Source: Globodera rostochiensis | Taxonomy: Eukaryota; Nematoda; Chromadorea; Rhabditida; Heteroderidae | Length of the DNA stretch: 64,000 nt | NCBI GenBank assembly: GCA_018350325.1 | Contig: JAEVLN010000031.1 | Location: forward strand, 1-64,000 | Direction: 5' to 3' | In this document: one piece after another, positions 12,460-24,676 of the stretch | Layout of the letters: each line of letters opens with the position of its first letter | Numbering within the stretch: position 1 is the stretch's first letter | Translations under genes and position numbers: made by a program | The notes under the pieces: model-generated | The model's input: only the letters and a program-made list of their open reading frames with translations | The model's database searches: none | Told to the model about the DNA's origin: nothing

Positions 12460-13102
12460 TAGAGACGAGATTTTTTGGGTTTAACCTTTTTTTTTGCGAA
12501 TAGGGTTTGACGAGAGAAGCACAGAAATAGCATTCATTTCGAAAAATTTTTGAATTAGAGCGACTTTTTAGTCCCTAAAAATCCCTATTTTGCCCTTTTT
12601 GAGAATAAATCCCTATTTCGACGTTTTTGCGTTTTTAGACCCTATTTTGGCACTTTTTTCCCTAAAATTTAAGAAAAAATGCAATATTTTAGGAATTTTT
12701 CCGAAAATTTCTTAAGAAAAATGCAATAAAAACGAAAAATATCCCCCTAAAAATCAAAATTTTTTTCAAACTAAAAATGCACCCATAAGTTACTTTTTCT
12801 TGGACCAAAAATCCACCCCCGAAGATCGACATTTTCCCTAAAATTTTTTATTTGATATTTTTTATAAAAGTTTCAAAAACATGTGAAAAATAATACATTT
12901 ACAATTGTAAGAAGAAAATTAATAAAAAAATGATGGATTTTAAAGGTTTTAACACAAAAAATTGACTGGATTTGGGCTTTAGCACCTTTTTTAGTCCCTA
13001 TTTTGCCACTTTTTGGGCTTTTTAGTCCCTATTTTGGGGGTTTTTAGTCCCTATTATATGACCCTTTTTCACGTTTTTTAGTCCCTAAAAATCTCGTCTC
13101 TA
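12460..13102. mobile_element. Non-autonomous hAT element (MITE), 643 bp
   Basis: Terminal inverted repeats TAGAGACGAGATTTTT (16 bp perfect), with the hAT-like terminus TAGAG, flanked by the perfect 8-bp direct repeat TTGATAAC (12452-12459 and 13103-13110). An 8-bp target duplication is the hAT signature. There is no coding capacity. The interior is built of repeats around TTTTTAGTCCCTATTTTG, several near each end, which resemble the subterminal transposase-binding repeats of hAT elements. The intact ends and duplication indicate a relatively recent insertion. Confidence 0.88.
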
Positions 13103-13110
13103 TTGATAAC
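13103..13110. repeat. 8-bp target duplication, right (TTGATAAC)
   Basis: Identical to 12452-12459. Confidence 0.85.
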
Positions 13111-13551
13111 AAACAAATAAAAAACGAAATTTCAACAAATGGACATCACCCGGCGTCATAAATTTTGTTTTATAATCCTAAAATTCTATTATTTATAATA
13201 AAATCATTTTTATTTTTTATCATTGCATTCGATTGTTTATAAATAGGTTAAAAATCATTAATTGGATTTTTTTTAATTTCTCTGTTTATCATTTTATATT
13301 TTTGTGTTAGATAATTGGAATTATCTTCAGTTCTCAATTAGTCAGATAATCAAATATTTTTTATAATAGTTCAAATAATTTAATGTGTAACAAAGTTGTA
13401 TAAATTAACTTTATCTAAAATTACTTCATAGTTTTCCTCTGATTGGTTAAACTATTATTTTATGTTGGTTATAAAAAAATATGTGTACCGTGTATTTTAA
13501 TGAAAGCCGTTATTTTTTTTTTAAATTTGATTACAATTGTCTTCAGATTAG

Positions 13552-13641
13552 TTTATTTTTCAACAATTTAAAATCATTCCTGCTTGGGGCGATGAATTAG
13601 AGAGAACATGCCTCCTTCTTGTTCCCGGTGTTTTTTATTAA
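13552..13641 (+). CDS. Exon-like open frame (29 codons) after a TTAG acceptor-like site
   Basis: Starts after CAGATTAG and reads to TAA through FKIIPAWGDELERTCLL. Short; low confidence. Confidence 0.15.
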   Translation, partial: FIFQQFKIIPAWGDELERTCLLLVPGVFY

Positions 13642-14790
13642 TATATCAGAATTCTTAAACTATTTTGTTTTACAAATAATAAATCATTTACATTTTTAAT
13701 TCATTTTGATTATTTATTAACTTATGCGTTAATGCTTATCTTTTTAAGGTTGAACGTCTTATTAACCGATTTTTGAGTGTTGTCATTTTATTAACATTAG
13801 TTTTTTAATCATTTGATTTGTATTTAGTGTGCAAAAAAGTCTGTTTATTGTTCTCCGCCGTAGCGTTCTGCATGTTTATAACTTTAATTTAAGATAAAAT
13901 TTAATTCTAAAAAGTAAATAGCTCGTTTATAGGTAACGATTTAATACAACAACTCTAATTTACTGAACTTTTTAGATATGTTTATAACAATTAAGAAGCT
14001 TCGCGATTCATTTTTATTTCTTGAAGCAATATAAGCGTCAGGTTGGATCATATCATTCTTCATCAATTTTTTTTTTCAAAACCCAATAAATTATTTGACT
14101 AAAATATTTTATAAATATTGTTTTATATATAAGATTTTATTATTTGAATGCAATTTTAAAGCATATATTTTTGGTACAATTTTAGAATTACAATATTGTC
14201 GTAATATTGAAGCCGTATATTACTCATTCGCCTTTTTATGCTTAATTAATTTTTTAAATTGATTTTTTACACCCGTGGTGATGTTTAGTTAGATTCTCGT
14301 GTTGCTAGCAATAATCAATACGAGTGCAACTTTTAAAGTCTGCTGAATTACACATATTTAATTTAATTTTTTTACTTTTATCTTTATAAGACTTATGTGT
14401 ATAAGTTAAATAGCTTTAAATTTATTCTATATCATATAATATTTGTTTTTCGTATCAATAAATATTTTAAATACAGATTACTAACTGAAATATAAATATT
14501 TTTCATTATTGGTTTTTATTTTTTTGCTTCCATAATTGGATTCAAATATTAGTGGTCTATTTTTTTATTTTGTTTATAATTTTATTTTTTTATTTTAACT
14601 AGAATAATGTTTATAATATTTTGCTTGAATTGTTTATTTATTTTTATTTTAGAAATTTTTTGTACTCTTTTATTTAATTTAAATCTTTTGCGTTTTTGTC
14701 TGTTATTTATCATATGTTTCTGTAATACTTAAATTCACATATATATATATAGAAGAGAACTCATTTTTGCTATTGCTAAAACTCCAATTT

Positions 14791-14990
14791 GGAAGCCCTG
14801 TTTGGGCATCAGTTCTCCAAACCCTTTCTGTGACTTTTTTAAATATCTTTCAAATACCTATTAAATTTGTTACGGTTGTTCTTAGTAAATGTACTTTATT
14901 AAAGCCTTACCTTTTTTGGTGTTGTTGTATTTTTTCAGAAAATATTTGATGGAAGCCCTGTTTTTTCCAATTTTTAATCTGTGATCTATT
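14791..14990. repeat. Diverged direct repeat, 160-bp spacing
   Basis: GGAAGCCCTGTTT at 14791 and 14951, each followed by CTGTGA and T-rich sequence. Probably an old tandem duplication. Confidence 0.4.
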
Positions 14991-17295
14991 TAACATTAAA
15001 GTCCGAAAATTGATTTTTTGCCCAAATGACAGAGAAGCTGCTGGCATTGCCCCCCCCCCACCCCTGGAAAAAATCGAATTGATTTTTTCTGGTGGGCGGA
15101 GTGGTGGGCGGAGGCATTCGCTTTTCACTATTTATTGGGCAACTAATAATCTTAGAAATTATGAATAACAAAATAATAATATCTTTTATAATTTTCAATT
15201 TCCTTTCTTATGACGGCTTTGCCTGGAGAAACCGCCAATCAACTTTTTGAGTTTTTGGCAATTTAATCAGTTTTGGCAAGACCAAAACATTCCAAATGGT
15301 GCAATGTTGACATGTATACCAAAACTACTACTATAAAATAATTTGTAATACAATGAATGTTGCGATTAAATTATAATAGATTAAGTATAATTTTGGCATA
15401 TCAATATTATATATTTCCATCTTGTTCGAAAAATAAATAATTAACCATCAAATGATTAAAGCATAAAAATGCAAATGATTATTTAGAAAACATCATTGTT
15501 AATTCATAGTGTAAACGAATACCAATTTGATAAATTCAATTTATTTTCGCTGGAATATAAATTCATAGAAAAAGAAAAATACATTGAATATATTACAAAA
15601 GATATTCATATCATAGAGTTATTCTGTATACTCAAACAAATAATCAATTACAAAAATAAAAGCCGTTAATAAAAAATGTGATTATTGGCCTCAAACCCAG
15701 TATCAACAAATAATTACAAAATAAATAAATAATGCACAAATCTGAAAATACCTTCAAATTTTTATTAAGTAAAATTAATAAAATAAAAATATTTGTTAAA
15801 GCAAGTGTCAATGTACGCCGCGCAAATCTGGAAATTAGTTTGGTATTTAAAAATTTCTCTAATTTCGCGCATTAGACTGCGCCTCAACTCAACGCGACCG
15901 ACAAAAAATAATAAAATTACAAATGCGCATACTGTAAAAGAATTCACACCAAAAATGTATTTTGAAATAATAAATGTGAATGTTTAAAATAAAATATTAT
16001 GGAAGATTTTTAAATAAAGGGGGGATTTTAACGTTATCATTACTTTATGAAAAAATATAAACAAAATGAGCGCTTGTTTTTAATTATACAGGCAAGCAAA
16101 CTGCCCACAGTTTAACAACTAATAAATAAATAATGAAATCTAAAGGCTTTTCATCGGAAGCTGTTTTAAAGCGTCAACAAAAAACTAATTTAATAATGAA
16201 TATAAAATATGACACGCAAACAACGAATGGCGCCAAAACGCAATACATTGTGCCTAATCAATTAATTATTTTTATATTTCAAATCCAAATACACAAATTA
16301 TTTTTACTGAATAAATTAGTTGAGCGAATTGTGAGAAACGATATCCAAATATAATTATCCGAGCTCAAAAATCGTTAAAATTGGAGTTTTATTTTTAAGA
16401 ATCGTAAGATTTCAACATAACATTTTTAGCAGCACCTATCAACTCTGCCAGACCAAATAATAGAAAAATATATTCGTACAAAAAAAATATCACGATTTAA
16501 TTAAAAGTTATATTGACGAAGAAATGATTTAAATTATATATAAAGAGCTAGCATAATTAAACAAAAAACTTAATGTATTTGGATTGAGTCACGATAAGTG
16601 ATCCAATTTTATCAATTATCTTTTAGCAATAATTTTAATGTTAGTTATTGATTACGGAAATGGTCAAACAGATGGAAAAATTATGAAAATTTATAAAATT
16701 TGATTAATATTTTCGTTTGTAACATTTAATTGATTTAAGTTTTTAGCAATTTTGAATAAACTTATTATCTTTGGTTCTTTAAATACAATATTTTATTTAA
16801 TCTTTGTATGCATTTTAATTTACAAATTTAAATGGCTTAAATTTTGTCCTAATTGTAATTTTTTTTTCAATTTGGAAATTTATTTTTATATTTATATGTT
16901 CAACTGTATCATTTTTCTTAATTCTTTATTAATTTTGTTATAGACTATTATGATTTAGGGTATGTTATACATTTAGCATTCCAGCTTTTGATCAAGTTCT
17001 CAAATGGCGAAGTTCAGACGAGCCACCGATGCTAGTGCGAAACTTTTCTCGCGATAAATTATTTTATGTATTTTTTAAACCAATGCTGATATAGAGTTTA
17101 TTTTAGATAGCCCGATCTTTGTTATTTGACCGCAATTATGTCGTATGACTGCTATAGCTAGCAGTTTGGATTATTTCTAGATAAAATAATATTATCGATA
17201 TTATTAAATAAAATTTCTTGTGGTGATAGAATTATTAACTGGATTTTGTGTTTTATTTTATTTCATAACGTTATTTACTTTCAATCGTTGCAATA

Positions 17296-17307
17296 GGGGG
17301 GGGGGGG
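17296..17307. repeat. G homopolymer (12)
   Basis: A run of 12 G in DNA of about 20 % GC. Similar C runs lie at 15050-15059 (10) and 22123-22135 (13). Confidence 0.9.
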
Positions 17308-18229
17308 TTGGCATTGTTATTCACCAATAAAATTTTATTTAAAATAATCTAGAAAATAACTTAATGGACCTTAGGGTCTAAAGTTTATTTTTATTTTGTT
17401 AGATGTTGAATTTTTTTTACCAATTTTGGTTTTACTATTTTTGTTACATTTATTTATTATTAACTGAAACTAAAATAATTAGTTTTTCTACCACATTTTA
17501 TTTGTTGCACCTTAATTGTATATTTTATAGCAGTTAAATATTATGTATGCAAATTTAAAAACCTGGGTTTCTTCAGAAATTATTAACAATAAATTTCATG
17601 ATTTTCATACCCTTTTCATGCGACGCGTAAATAAATTAAAAGTGTTGTTGTTTAAAAAAAATTTAAAATGTAATTTCAATTTAGTGTTTTTAAAATGTAT
17701 TAAAAAGGATATATTCCGTAAAGAATATTTTGTCGTTGCGTTAGTTTTTGCCATATTTAATCATTTTGGGCTATTTTAATTTGTTTTTCACATTTTATTT
17801 TTTTCAAACTTCCACATTTTTTAACGCGGGCTACTTTTTAATATTTTTATGGTCTCCCTTTTTCAACTGTTTCAATATCCTTTTTTATCGCTACAAATAT
17901 TTTTTTAAATTTTCATAAATCATTTGACAATATTTAGGTGTTTTGTTAATTTATGTTTTAAATAATATCTGATTAATATATTAACTTCATTGTCTTAAAT
18001 TTAGTTGTGTATTTTTATGTGTTTTTAGGTTTTATTACAATTTTTCTATTATAGTCAATACTTATTTTTTTTTAAATTATAATTTTCTTTTGTTAACAAT
18101 TAAATATTACCTTTTTTTACATTTAATTTAAAATGTTTTACTTTTTTTGTCTTTCTCGATTTGCCTCTTGCGCAAGTACTTTTGTTGTAGCAAGCATGCT
18201 CCTTATTAATTCGTTTTTTTAGCATTTAA

Positions 18230-18350
18230 GCTTTTATGCTTAATGGCCCTCATTTGCGTTTTTTAACTAATTTTTGTATTTGTAAAATTAAAACGAAATT
18301 TAAGCAGTATAGATAATAAATATATTTAATCCTTATTTTTTTTTATTATT
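18230..18350. repeat. Dispersed repeat R3, copy 2
   Basis: Same orientation as 8839-8974. Confidence 0.75.
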
Positions 18351-19810
18351 GACAGGGTAAAAAACGAGCATTTACTTCCTTCACTGCTGTAAAAAATTGC
18401 CCCGGTAAATTTATTAATTAATTTTATTATATGGCTGTTGAATGTTAAAAATTTACTTTTATTACAAAATTATTATTTAAATAGCAGATTTTTTTGGACA
18501 TGTATTTTTTCGTCTGAGGTCTTCTCAACTTCGGGCAGATGGTAATAAATGTTTTATGATTTCCGCAATGCAATCATTTATTGGTATTTATATTTAGATT
18601 TTTCACTAATTTTGGCTATATTTAAAGATATGTAAATTTATTTATATACAATTTATTTGCTTTTTGTTCAGTACTATTACTTTATCGTAATTAATTAAAT
18701 TATTAAATTCAAAGCAAAAACGTCCAAATTTCCAAATTAACATTTCAATGATATCCTGGCTCTATTAAAACAATACATACATATATATATTCTTTTAGTT
18801 TCTAATGCACAGTTAGGTACTGTGGGCTCTTTAAAATTAATTGGATAAAATTTTTTATAAAAAAATACTGTTAAAAACAGTTTATATAAATTTATTCTGA
18901 ATTTATTTTATAAACAATTTATAAATATGACTTTTCATGATTCGGACGTTTAAATTGAGTAAATATTACAGAAACGCCTTTTATTACGCTTTTATTTTTG
19001 TACTTGGTATTTATTTTATGTTTAATTTTGAGATTTGAATCTCTATGCTCAACATAATAACATTTTAACAATGATTAAATATAGGTGAATAAATATTTAA
19101 AAATTACAATTATATAACAATTTATTTTTTTTTATTTACAAAATTTTTTGTTATTTTCATTAGTTTTAGCACTGTAATTAAAATGCAATGGACCAAATGA
19201 ATTTGACCAAATAACCACATATTTATTCAGTTTTTGTGCTTAATTTTCATTTTGTTTTTCTGTCTTTTGCAAAAATTTATTTACTATTTTCATTATATAA
19301 TATTTGAAATTCCCAATAATTTTGCTTTTGCAAGAACTTTCTCCAATTTATTATTGTCAACACATTTAAAAGTTTTTGTTATTATTTTTTTTTTTGCGTT
19401 TTCAGTCTATCTGATTGTCATTTCTTAAGATTTGATAAAGTGGCTGACAAATTTAAGTTATAAATTATTATGTTTCATTATTAAAAAGGGTCACATTAAC
19501 CAAATATTTAAAATAATTAAATATTCTATACTTCTATTAAAAATACTTGACAAATTTGATTCTCGTTTAAGATATTTTTAAATAAAGTTCTCGATAAAAT
19601 TGAATTAAATAAGAATAAGTAACCGTTATATTTTACCCAAAATCTATTGAAACCCAATGATGTATCAATCCGCGGAGTGACTAAAAACATTAAATCAAAC
19701 TATTATTAAAATTAAATTAGTACAAATATAAATATAAAAAACTATGAAATAGAGCTTAGCAAAATATTATTTATTTATTTGTCAATATAACCTAAAAAGA
19801 TAAATAATAA

Positions 19811-19975
19811 TGGGAGGAGTGTGTGCCAGGAAATATCATAGCTAAAAAGATTGTCGAGTTCAGCGTGCCAAAATCAGAGACCAAGAGTGCAACCCAAAAA
19901 GGGAGCTTTCACTACACATTGCTCTTCAAGCCGATCGCGCTTCAGAATTGTTGGAGCAGCTGCAATACAAATTGA
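19811..19975 (+). CDS. Exon-like open frame (54 codons)
   Basis: One of the more protein-like islands: EECVPGNIIAKKIVEFSVPK and onward, with varied residues and three TGG/TGC-rich codons near the end. No in-frame ATG. The minus strand of the same island is also open for about 32 codons, so strand is not certain. Confidence 0.25.
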   Translation, partial: WEECVPGNIIAKKIVEFSVPKSETKSATQKGSFHYTLLFKPIALQNCWSSCNTN

Positions 19976-20293
19976 AAATATTAAACGAAAGAAATAACTA
20001 TTTATTATTTTAAAACTTAAATACGAAATGTGAAAGAAAAGGTAAAATCTATTGTAAATTTAGTCTAAGTAATCAAAGTTAAAAATACAAATAGAAACAA
20101 AATTTTATTTAAAACTACTAATCCAACCATTTTATTTAAAACCCTCAACACCAGCAAATAAAATTATTTATAAAATAAAATTTGTTTTTAAACTTTTTAA
20201 TTTTACAGAAAAAAAGTTTAATGAAAATAAATATAAATCAAATACGAACATTAAAAATACGCAAATCAAATAAAATAAAGTTGTTAAGTAATT

Positions 20294-20419
20294 ATGGAAA
20301 CAAAAAAACTGCCCCCTAAGGGAATTATTGGCGCGTTCTTGGATTTTATCGCGAAGAAAGACAGGTGGCTTTTAACAACACTATTTGGTCAAACGTATGA
20401 ACGGCAAATACTGCCCTAA
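20294..20419 (+). CDS. Small complete open frame (41 residues)
   Basis: ATG to TAA: METKKLPPKGIIGAFLDFIA then a W/L/Q-containing tail. Amphipathic, with basic and hydrophobic residues. Overlaps a 76-codon minus-strand frame (20381-20611). No family recognised. Confidence 0.25.
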   Translation: METKKLPPKGIIGAFLDFIAKKDRWLLTTLFGQTYERQILP

Positions 20420-22454
20420 CTTAATCGAAAAACATTGAATGTTTACTTCACTTGTATACGACTTAAAATGGCTGCTATAAAATTTAACAAGCTCAGTAAG
20501 CCGAGCGAATGGAGTCTTCTCATTACGGAGACCAAATGTCAAAGACGGTAAGCGAGACACAATTAATGTGAAAAAAGACAAACAAAAAAATTCTCTATAA
20601 ACAAATATCAAAATAAATTTACAAATTAATGATAAGCAAACCTAATCTCATTCTACTTTTAGTAATGTTTTAAAATTAATAAATTAAATTTTTAAAAACA
20701 AACTTAATTATTTCCAAAGAGGCGTACTATGCGAGTGTGGTGTGGGAGATTTCTCGCTTTAATTGAATAGGTTATACATATGTTAACTCAATCTCTGTGT
20801 AAAAATTTCTTAAAAACAAAAAGTTCAAAAGAAAAAAAATTTTAATTCAACTTCTAACATTTATCAAATTACAAAAGAATTTCAAAAAAAAATCAATACT
20901 TGGCAGGTAACATCATAAAAAGCAATTTTTTATTCGGTGTGAATTTTATAAATCATAAATAAATATTTTATAAAAAGCGCTCTAATTTTTTTTATCAAAA
21001 AAGTAAATAATTAAATCAATAATTTAAAAAACCTTAGGTTTTATAATTGATAAAATATCATGATAAAAAACATATAGTAATGTGAGTTATACGATAATTA
21101 TAAAATTACAGATTAACACACCGAGCACACCACCGTAGGGGTAGCGTATATAATATACTAAAAAAAACGAATAATAAAAAGATGCCAAGAGTTTACGGCG
21201 ATATAAAATAAGCAAAATATAATAAATAAATATAGTTTCAAATCCAAAACAAGTTTATTAAATATGTAGGAAAAGAATAATAGTAAAAATATAGTTTTAA
21301 TTAAAAAGTTATTTGACTCCTTAATGCCACATTTGGCTAGTAGCCAGCATGTTTGCTATTTATCAAAAAGATCTCGCCCCCAAAACGTGATTCTAATTTG
21401 AATTATAAAACCAAGCCATAAATCTAAAATCAAAATATTTTTATAAAATTAATAATAATAAAAATGCTAAATGAAATGTATTAAAAATCTTTAATATTAC
21501 CTTATGTATATAAGAACAAGTAATCCAATATACGATTTTGTTTTTCTTCAAATAAAATCATAATTAATAAAACTTTTACAAAAAGATTGATAATTAAATA
21601 TGAAAAACACTGCACATTAATTAACCTAATAAACACCTGAACATCTTAAAATCTATAACGAATATTTATTCAAATAATAATTAACTAAAATTAAAAAATT
21701 AAACATATCGATAAATTAATTAGCACTGCAAACATTTGCTCAGCAATAAGCTGTGGATGGCATTGTTTGAAAAGGATTTTGAAAAGGTAAATTAAAACCT
21801 CAAAATTAAAATAAAAAAACCTAACTCAAAAGACCTAACCTACAATAAACACCTAAACAATCCTATTATCTCTATAAACAAAAACATACCCCTTATAAAA
21901 ACACAAAAGTAACAAATCTCATAAAACTACAAGATAAAACTTATCGGCCTTAACAACCTAAAAAACATAAAACCACCTAACAACAAAATTTGCACTTCAA
22001 AAATAAAATAAAAAAAACCTATTGGAAAAAACTAAAAAATTAACAAAAAATTTATTTTGGCCACTAATTTAAAAATAACAAAAAAAAAACCACAAGCCAG
22101 AATTATAAAAAAAAGTTTTTCACCCCCCCCCCCCCGGCCAGCTGTCTATAGCCTGGCTCCTCCAAAGGAACCAGGAAAATTTCAAAATTAACTTTTAATA
22201 AACCCTAAAAAAACTCTTAACCTTTTCAACATTATTTCAAAAATCACCTCCCTTTGGTTATTTTATTTTAACTAAAAAGAAAAAGAAAGTTAAAAATCTA
22301 ACTCAAAAGAACCAAAAAACCTAAAACAAATTTAAAAAAATAAAAATATATAACTAAAGAAAAACCCCCAAAAATAAACAACAAATTTATCTTGCCGGGG
22401 CCATGGGTAGTAAACAGAAGAGTGAAAAATAAAAAAACAGCCTAGAAAAATTAA

Positions 22455-22661
22455 AGAAGAAAAGGGCAAAATTCGTTAGGGTGGACATTTGGTTCCTGTT
22501 ATAGCTCCTTGGGAGGAACGCCTAAACAAGCAAATTTGACCAATTGCCCCTACACCGAAGAAAATAAAAAAAACAAGAAAAGAGCAAATTTGATTAAGGT
22601 AGAAGTTTTAAAGCCAACCGCTTGGGAAGTCCTAACCCCCGTAAGCTTCCCCAAATCTTGA
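22455..22661 (+). other. Open frame over a diverged 118-bp duplication
   Basis: 69 codons without ATG, with fair amino-acid composition. However, AGAAAAGRGCAAA...TTARGGT recurs at 22458 and 22576, and the two copies read in different frames, which argues against selection for this protein. Reported as a repeat with an incidental frame. Confidence 0.35.
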
Positions 22662-23804
22662 TGACTCCCTTGTATCGTCTGGATCACGCTCGACAAAAAT
22701 AAACTCTTCGAGTGATTCCTCTATAGCCCGGTGAAAATTAACAAGAAAGACAACTTAGATTGTTTGCGCTCTGCAATTATTGTGCAAATGATGAATTTTA
22801 TAGTCACCTTAATTTTATTTAACAGATATGGGGTCTGGACATTTGCTACGAGATGGCTGTTGCGGCTATTTCCAATTATAAAATATTAAATATCCAATAA
22901 AAAAATAAATATGATATAAATATGTTATATAAGAGATGGCAGCGGCGGCAATATTCAATAAATATGAGAAGGCAGCGGCGGTACTAAAAAATGCATTTCT
23001 TTTTCTAAATATAAAGTTGCTGAGAAAATTATTTTTATGATCGTAAACTTTTAATTTCTAACATTGATCAATCATCACAATTTGGCGCGGGCTACCGCTA
23101 AGAATGTTTTCAATGCCCGTTCTTGGCTGACGCCAGGTTCAAGACGTTGACTTTCATGCAATATATTTAAAAAGTTACGTTAGTTTTTTTTTTAAATTTA
23201 TTATTTTAAAATTTAAATGGACTTGCGTATTTGTTTTTTCTTTGCATTTTATAACATTATTTTGTTTTTATACATTTTGATTTCATAAAGATAAAAGTTT
23301 AAAATGATCCGTTGCGTTTAATCACCCGCAATCCGCTTCTTTTGCTTTTTAGCCGTCCACCGAGATACCAACCAATCTCAATAAGTATTAAGCTAAAAGA
23401 TAATAATTGTTAAAAATAGATTTAAAAAAAACTCTAAGTTAGATTTATGATATAAAATTTTTTCCTCTTAATTTTTGTCTATTTTAGTCTTTTTTCTATT
23501 TAATTAATAATTCATTGCTTAAAAATAACTTCTTCAAATATTTTTTACAGTTGTATGGGATCGACATCGACAATGAATTAACGTTTAAAAGAAACTAATA
23601 ATAAAAAAATTGTAAAATTTGGTTAAGGCAATTACAAAAGTAAAACACCATTTTTGAAATAATAAAATAATAGTTAAAAAATAATTAATACTCTGTGATT
23701 AAATAAAGTTTACTAAATTTATTTTTGTTAAAAAACATTATATGTGAAATTTTCTCGTAGCTTAATTGTATAAATTTGATAAATTGCTCTTTTATAGGCT
23801 CGAG

Positions 23805-23855
23805 CCTATTTCGGCATTTTTTCGAAAATTTCTTAAGAAAATACAATATTCGAAA
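23805..23855. repeat. Fragment similar to the interior of the hAT MITE
   Basis: Contains CCTATTTCGGCATTTTTTC followed by CGAAAATTTCTTAAGAAAA, a block that recurs at about 12701-12722. About 50 bp, no ends preserved. Confidence 0.45.
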
Positions 23856-24295
23856 TAAACATATTAATTAACAAAAGTAATTTAATAATCAAAAAAAATA
23901 TAAACTTAAAAAACGTTTTAATTGGATAATATATTTTCTTCAAAAAATAAACACCAAAAAAGCAAAAAAAGGAACTACTCTAACCGTTAACAGGTCTTTC
24001 AACTGATTGGACGTATGTAATATATCCATAAAAAAATAAACATCACGCACAAAAAATAATAATTAAATGGAAATTACAATTAAATAAATTGTTTAAACGT
24101 ATATGAACAATAAATAAATGATATTTAACGTCAGCGTGTAAAAACCGGCTACCTGTTTTTCAAGCCGAGGCCAGGATTGAAACTGATGATATTTTCTAAA
24201 TTATTTACATCACAACAAAAATAAGTTACAATGTTTAGGTCAAAATTCCAAAATTTACAAATACCTTCAAAATATCCTATTTGGCGATTATGGCG

Positions 24296-24299
24296 GGGA
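24296..24299. repeat. Target-site duplication, left copy (GGGA)
   Basis: GGGA directly abuts the left LTR and recurs directly after the right LTR at 32289-32292. Four to six bp is usual for BEL/Pao integrases. A 5-bp repeat does not fit (GGGGA versus GGGAG). Confidence 0.75.
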
Positions 24300-24676
24300 T
24301 GTCGCGACTTTTCCCAACTTCCCCGGGGGGCCAAATCGGGTTAGCCGGAATTCAATTCTTGGGGCTGGACTCGGCTCAATTCACTTCCCTTCGAGGCGAT
24401 TGGACTTCGTTTCACTTCTTTATTTTCTCACGGTTGCGAAAAGCGGTGGGGAATGCACTGGGAAAACTGGGACGAACATAAGAATAAAAAAGACCGCCCG
24501 GGGGAAGCGGGGAAAGCCTTTTAAGGCTTCCGATAGAAGGCGGTCCGTCCGAGCGCCGCTCGGTCGGGGGACAGAGGGAAATCGATCGCTGGGAGGGGGT
24601 TGGCCGATATGGATAAACGGGCGGGGGGCATCCCACAGCGGGAGGGGGTGGGTTCAAATCGCGCGGGGACGCGACA
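24300..24676 (-). repeat. 3' LTR of the BEL/Pao element
   Basis: 377-bp direct repeat of 31912-32288 with a single mismatch (99.7 % identity by hand alignment). Same 7-bp terminal inverted repeats. It is preceded in sense by a short G-rich purine tract and followed by the target duplication. The near identity of the LTRs indicates recent insertion. Confidence 0.96.
24419..24424 (-). terminator. AATAAA polyadenylation signal in 3' LTR
   Basis: Sense AATAAA inside a GC-rich LTR where this hexamer is not expected by chance. It also occurs at 32031-32036 in the 5' LTR. Likely sets the end of R. Confidence 0.5.

Larger units (their letters stand above)
13642..18229. other. T-rich, A-rich, T-rich blocks without gene
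   Basis: Skew changes near 15.15 kb and 16.72 kb. Holds the 160-bp diverged repeat, C and G homopolymers and a small hairpin near 15066-15090. Frames of 60-78 codons look like chance. Confidence 0.45.
20612..24295. other. A-rich flank left of the BEL element, including a G-depleted stretch
   Basis: 21790-22375 is A/C-rich with very few G on the plus strand (many CCTAA/ACCTA words, not a tandem telomere). 22920-23000 has two ARGGCAGCGGCGG words. No gene supported. Confidence 0.45.

Noticed and set aside
12460..13102. Interpretation of the TAGTCCCTATTTTG stretch as a simple satellite
   Set aside because: Terminal inverted repeats and matching 8-bp duplications show a transposon.
14907..15198. 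Two overlapping minus frames rich in Pro and Gly
   Set aside because: They arise from a C/G homopolymer and a GGTGGGCGGAG repeat; no consistent frame.
21800..22000. CCTAA words as an interstitial arthropod telomere (TTAGG)n
   Set aside because: The words are irregularly spaced and never in tandem.
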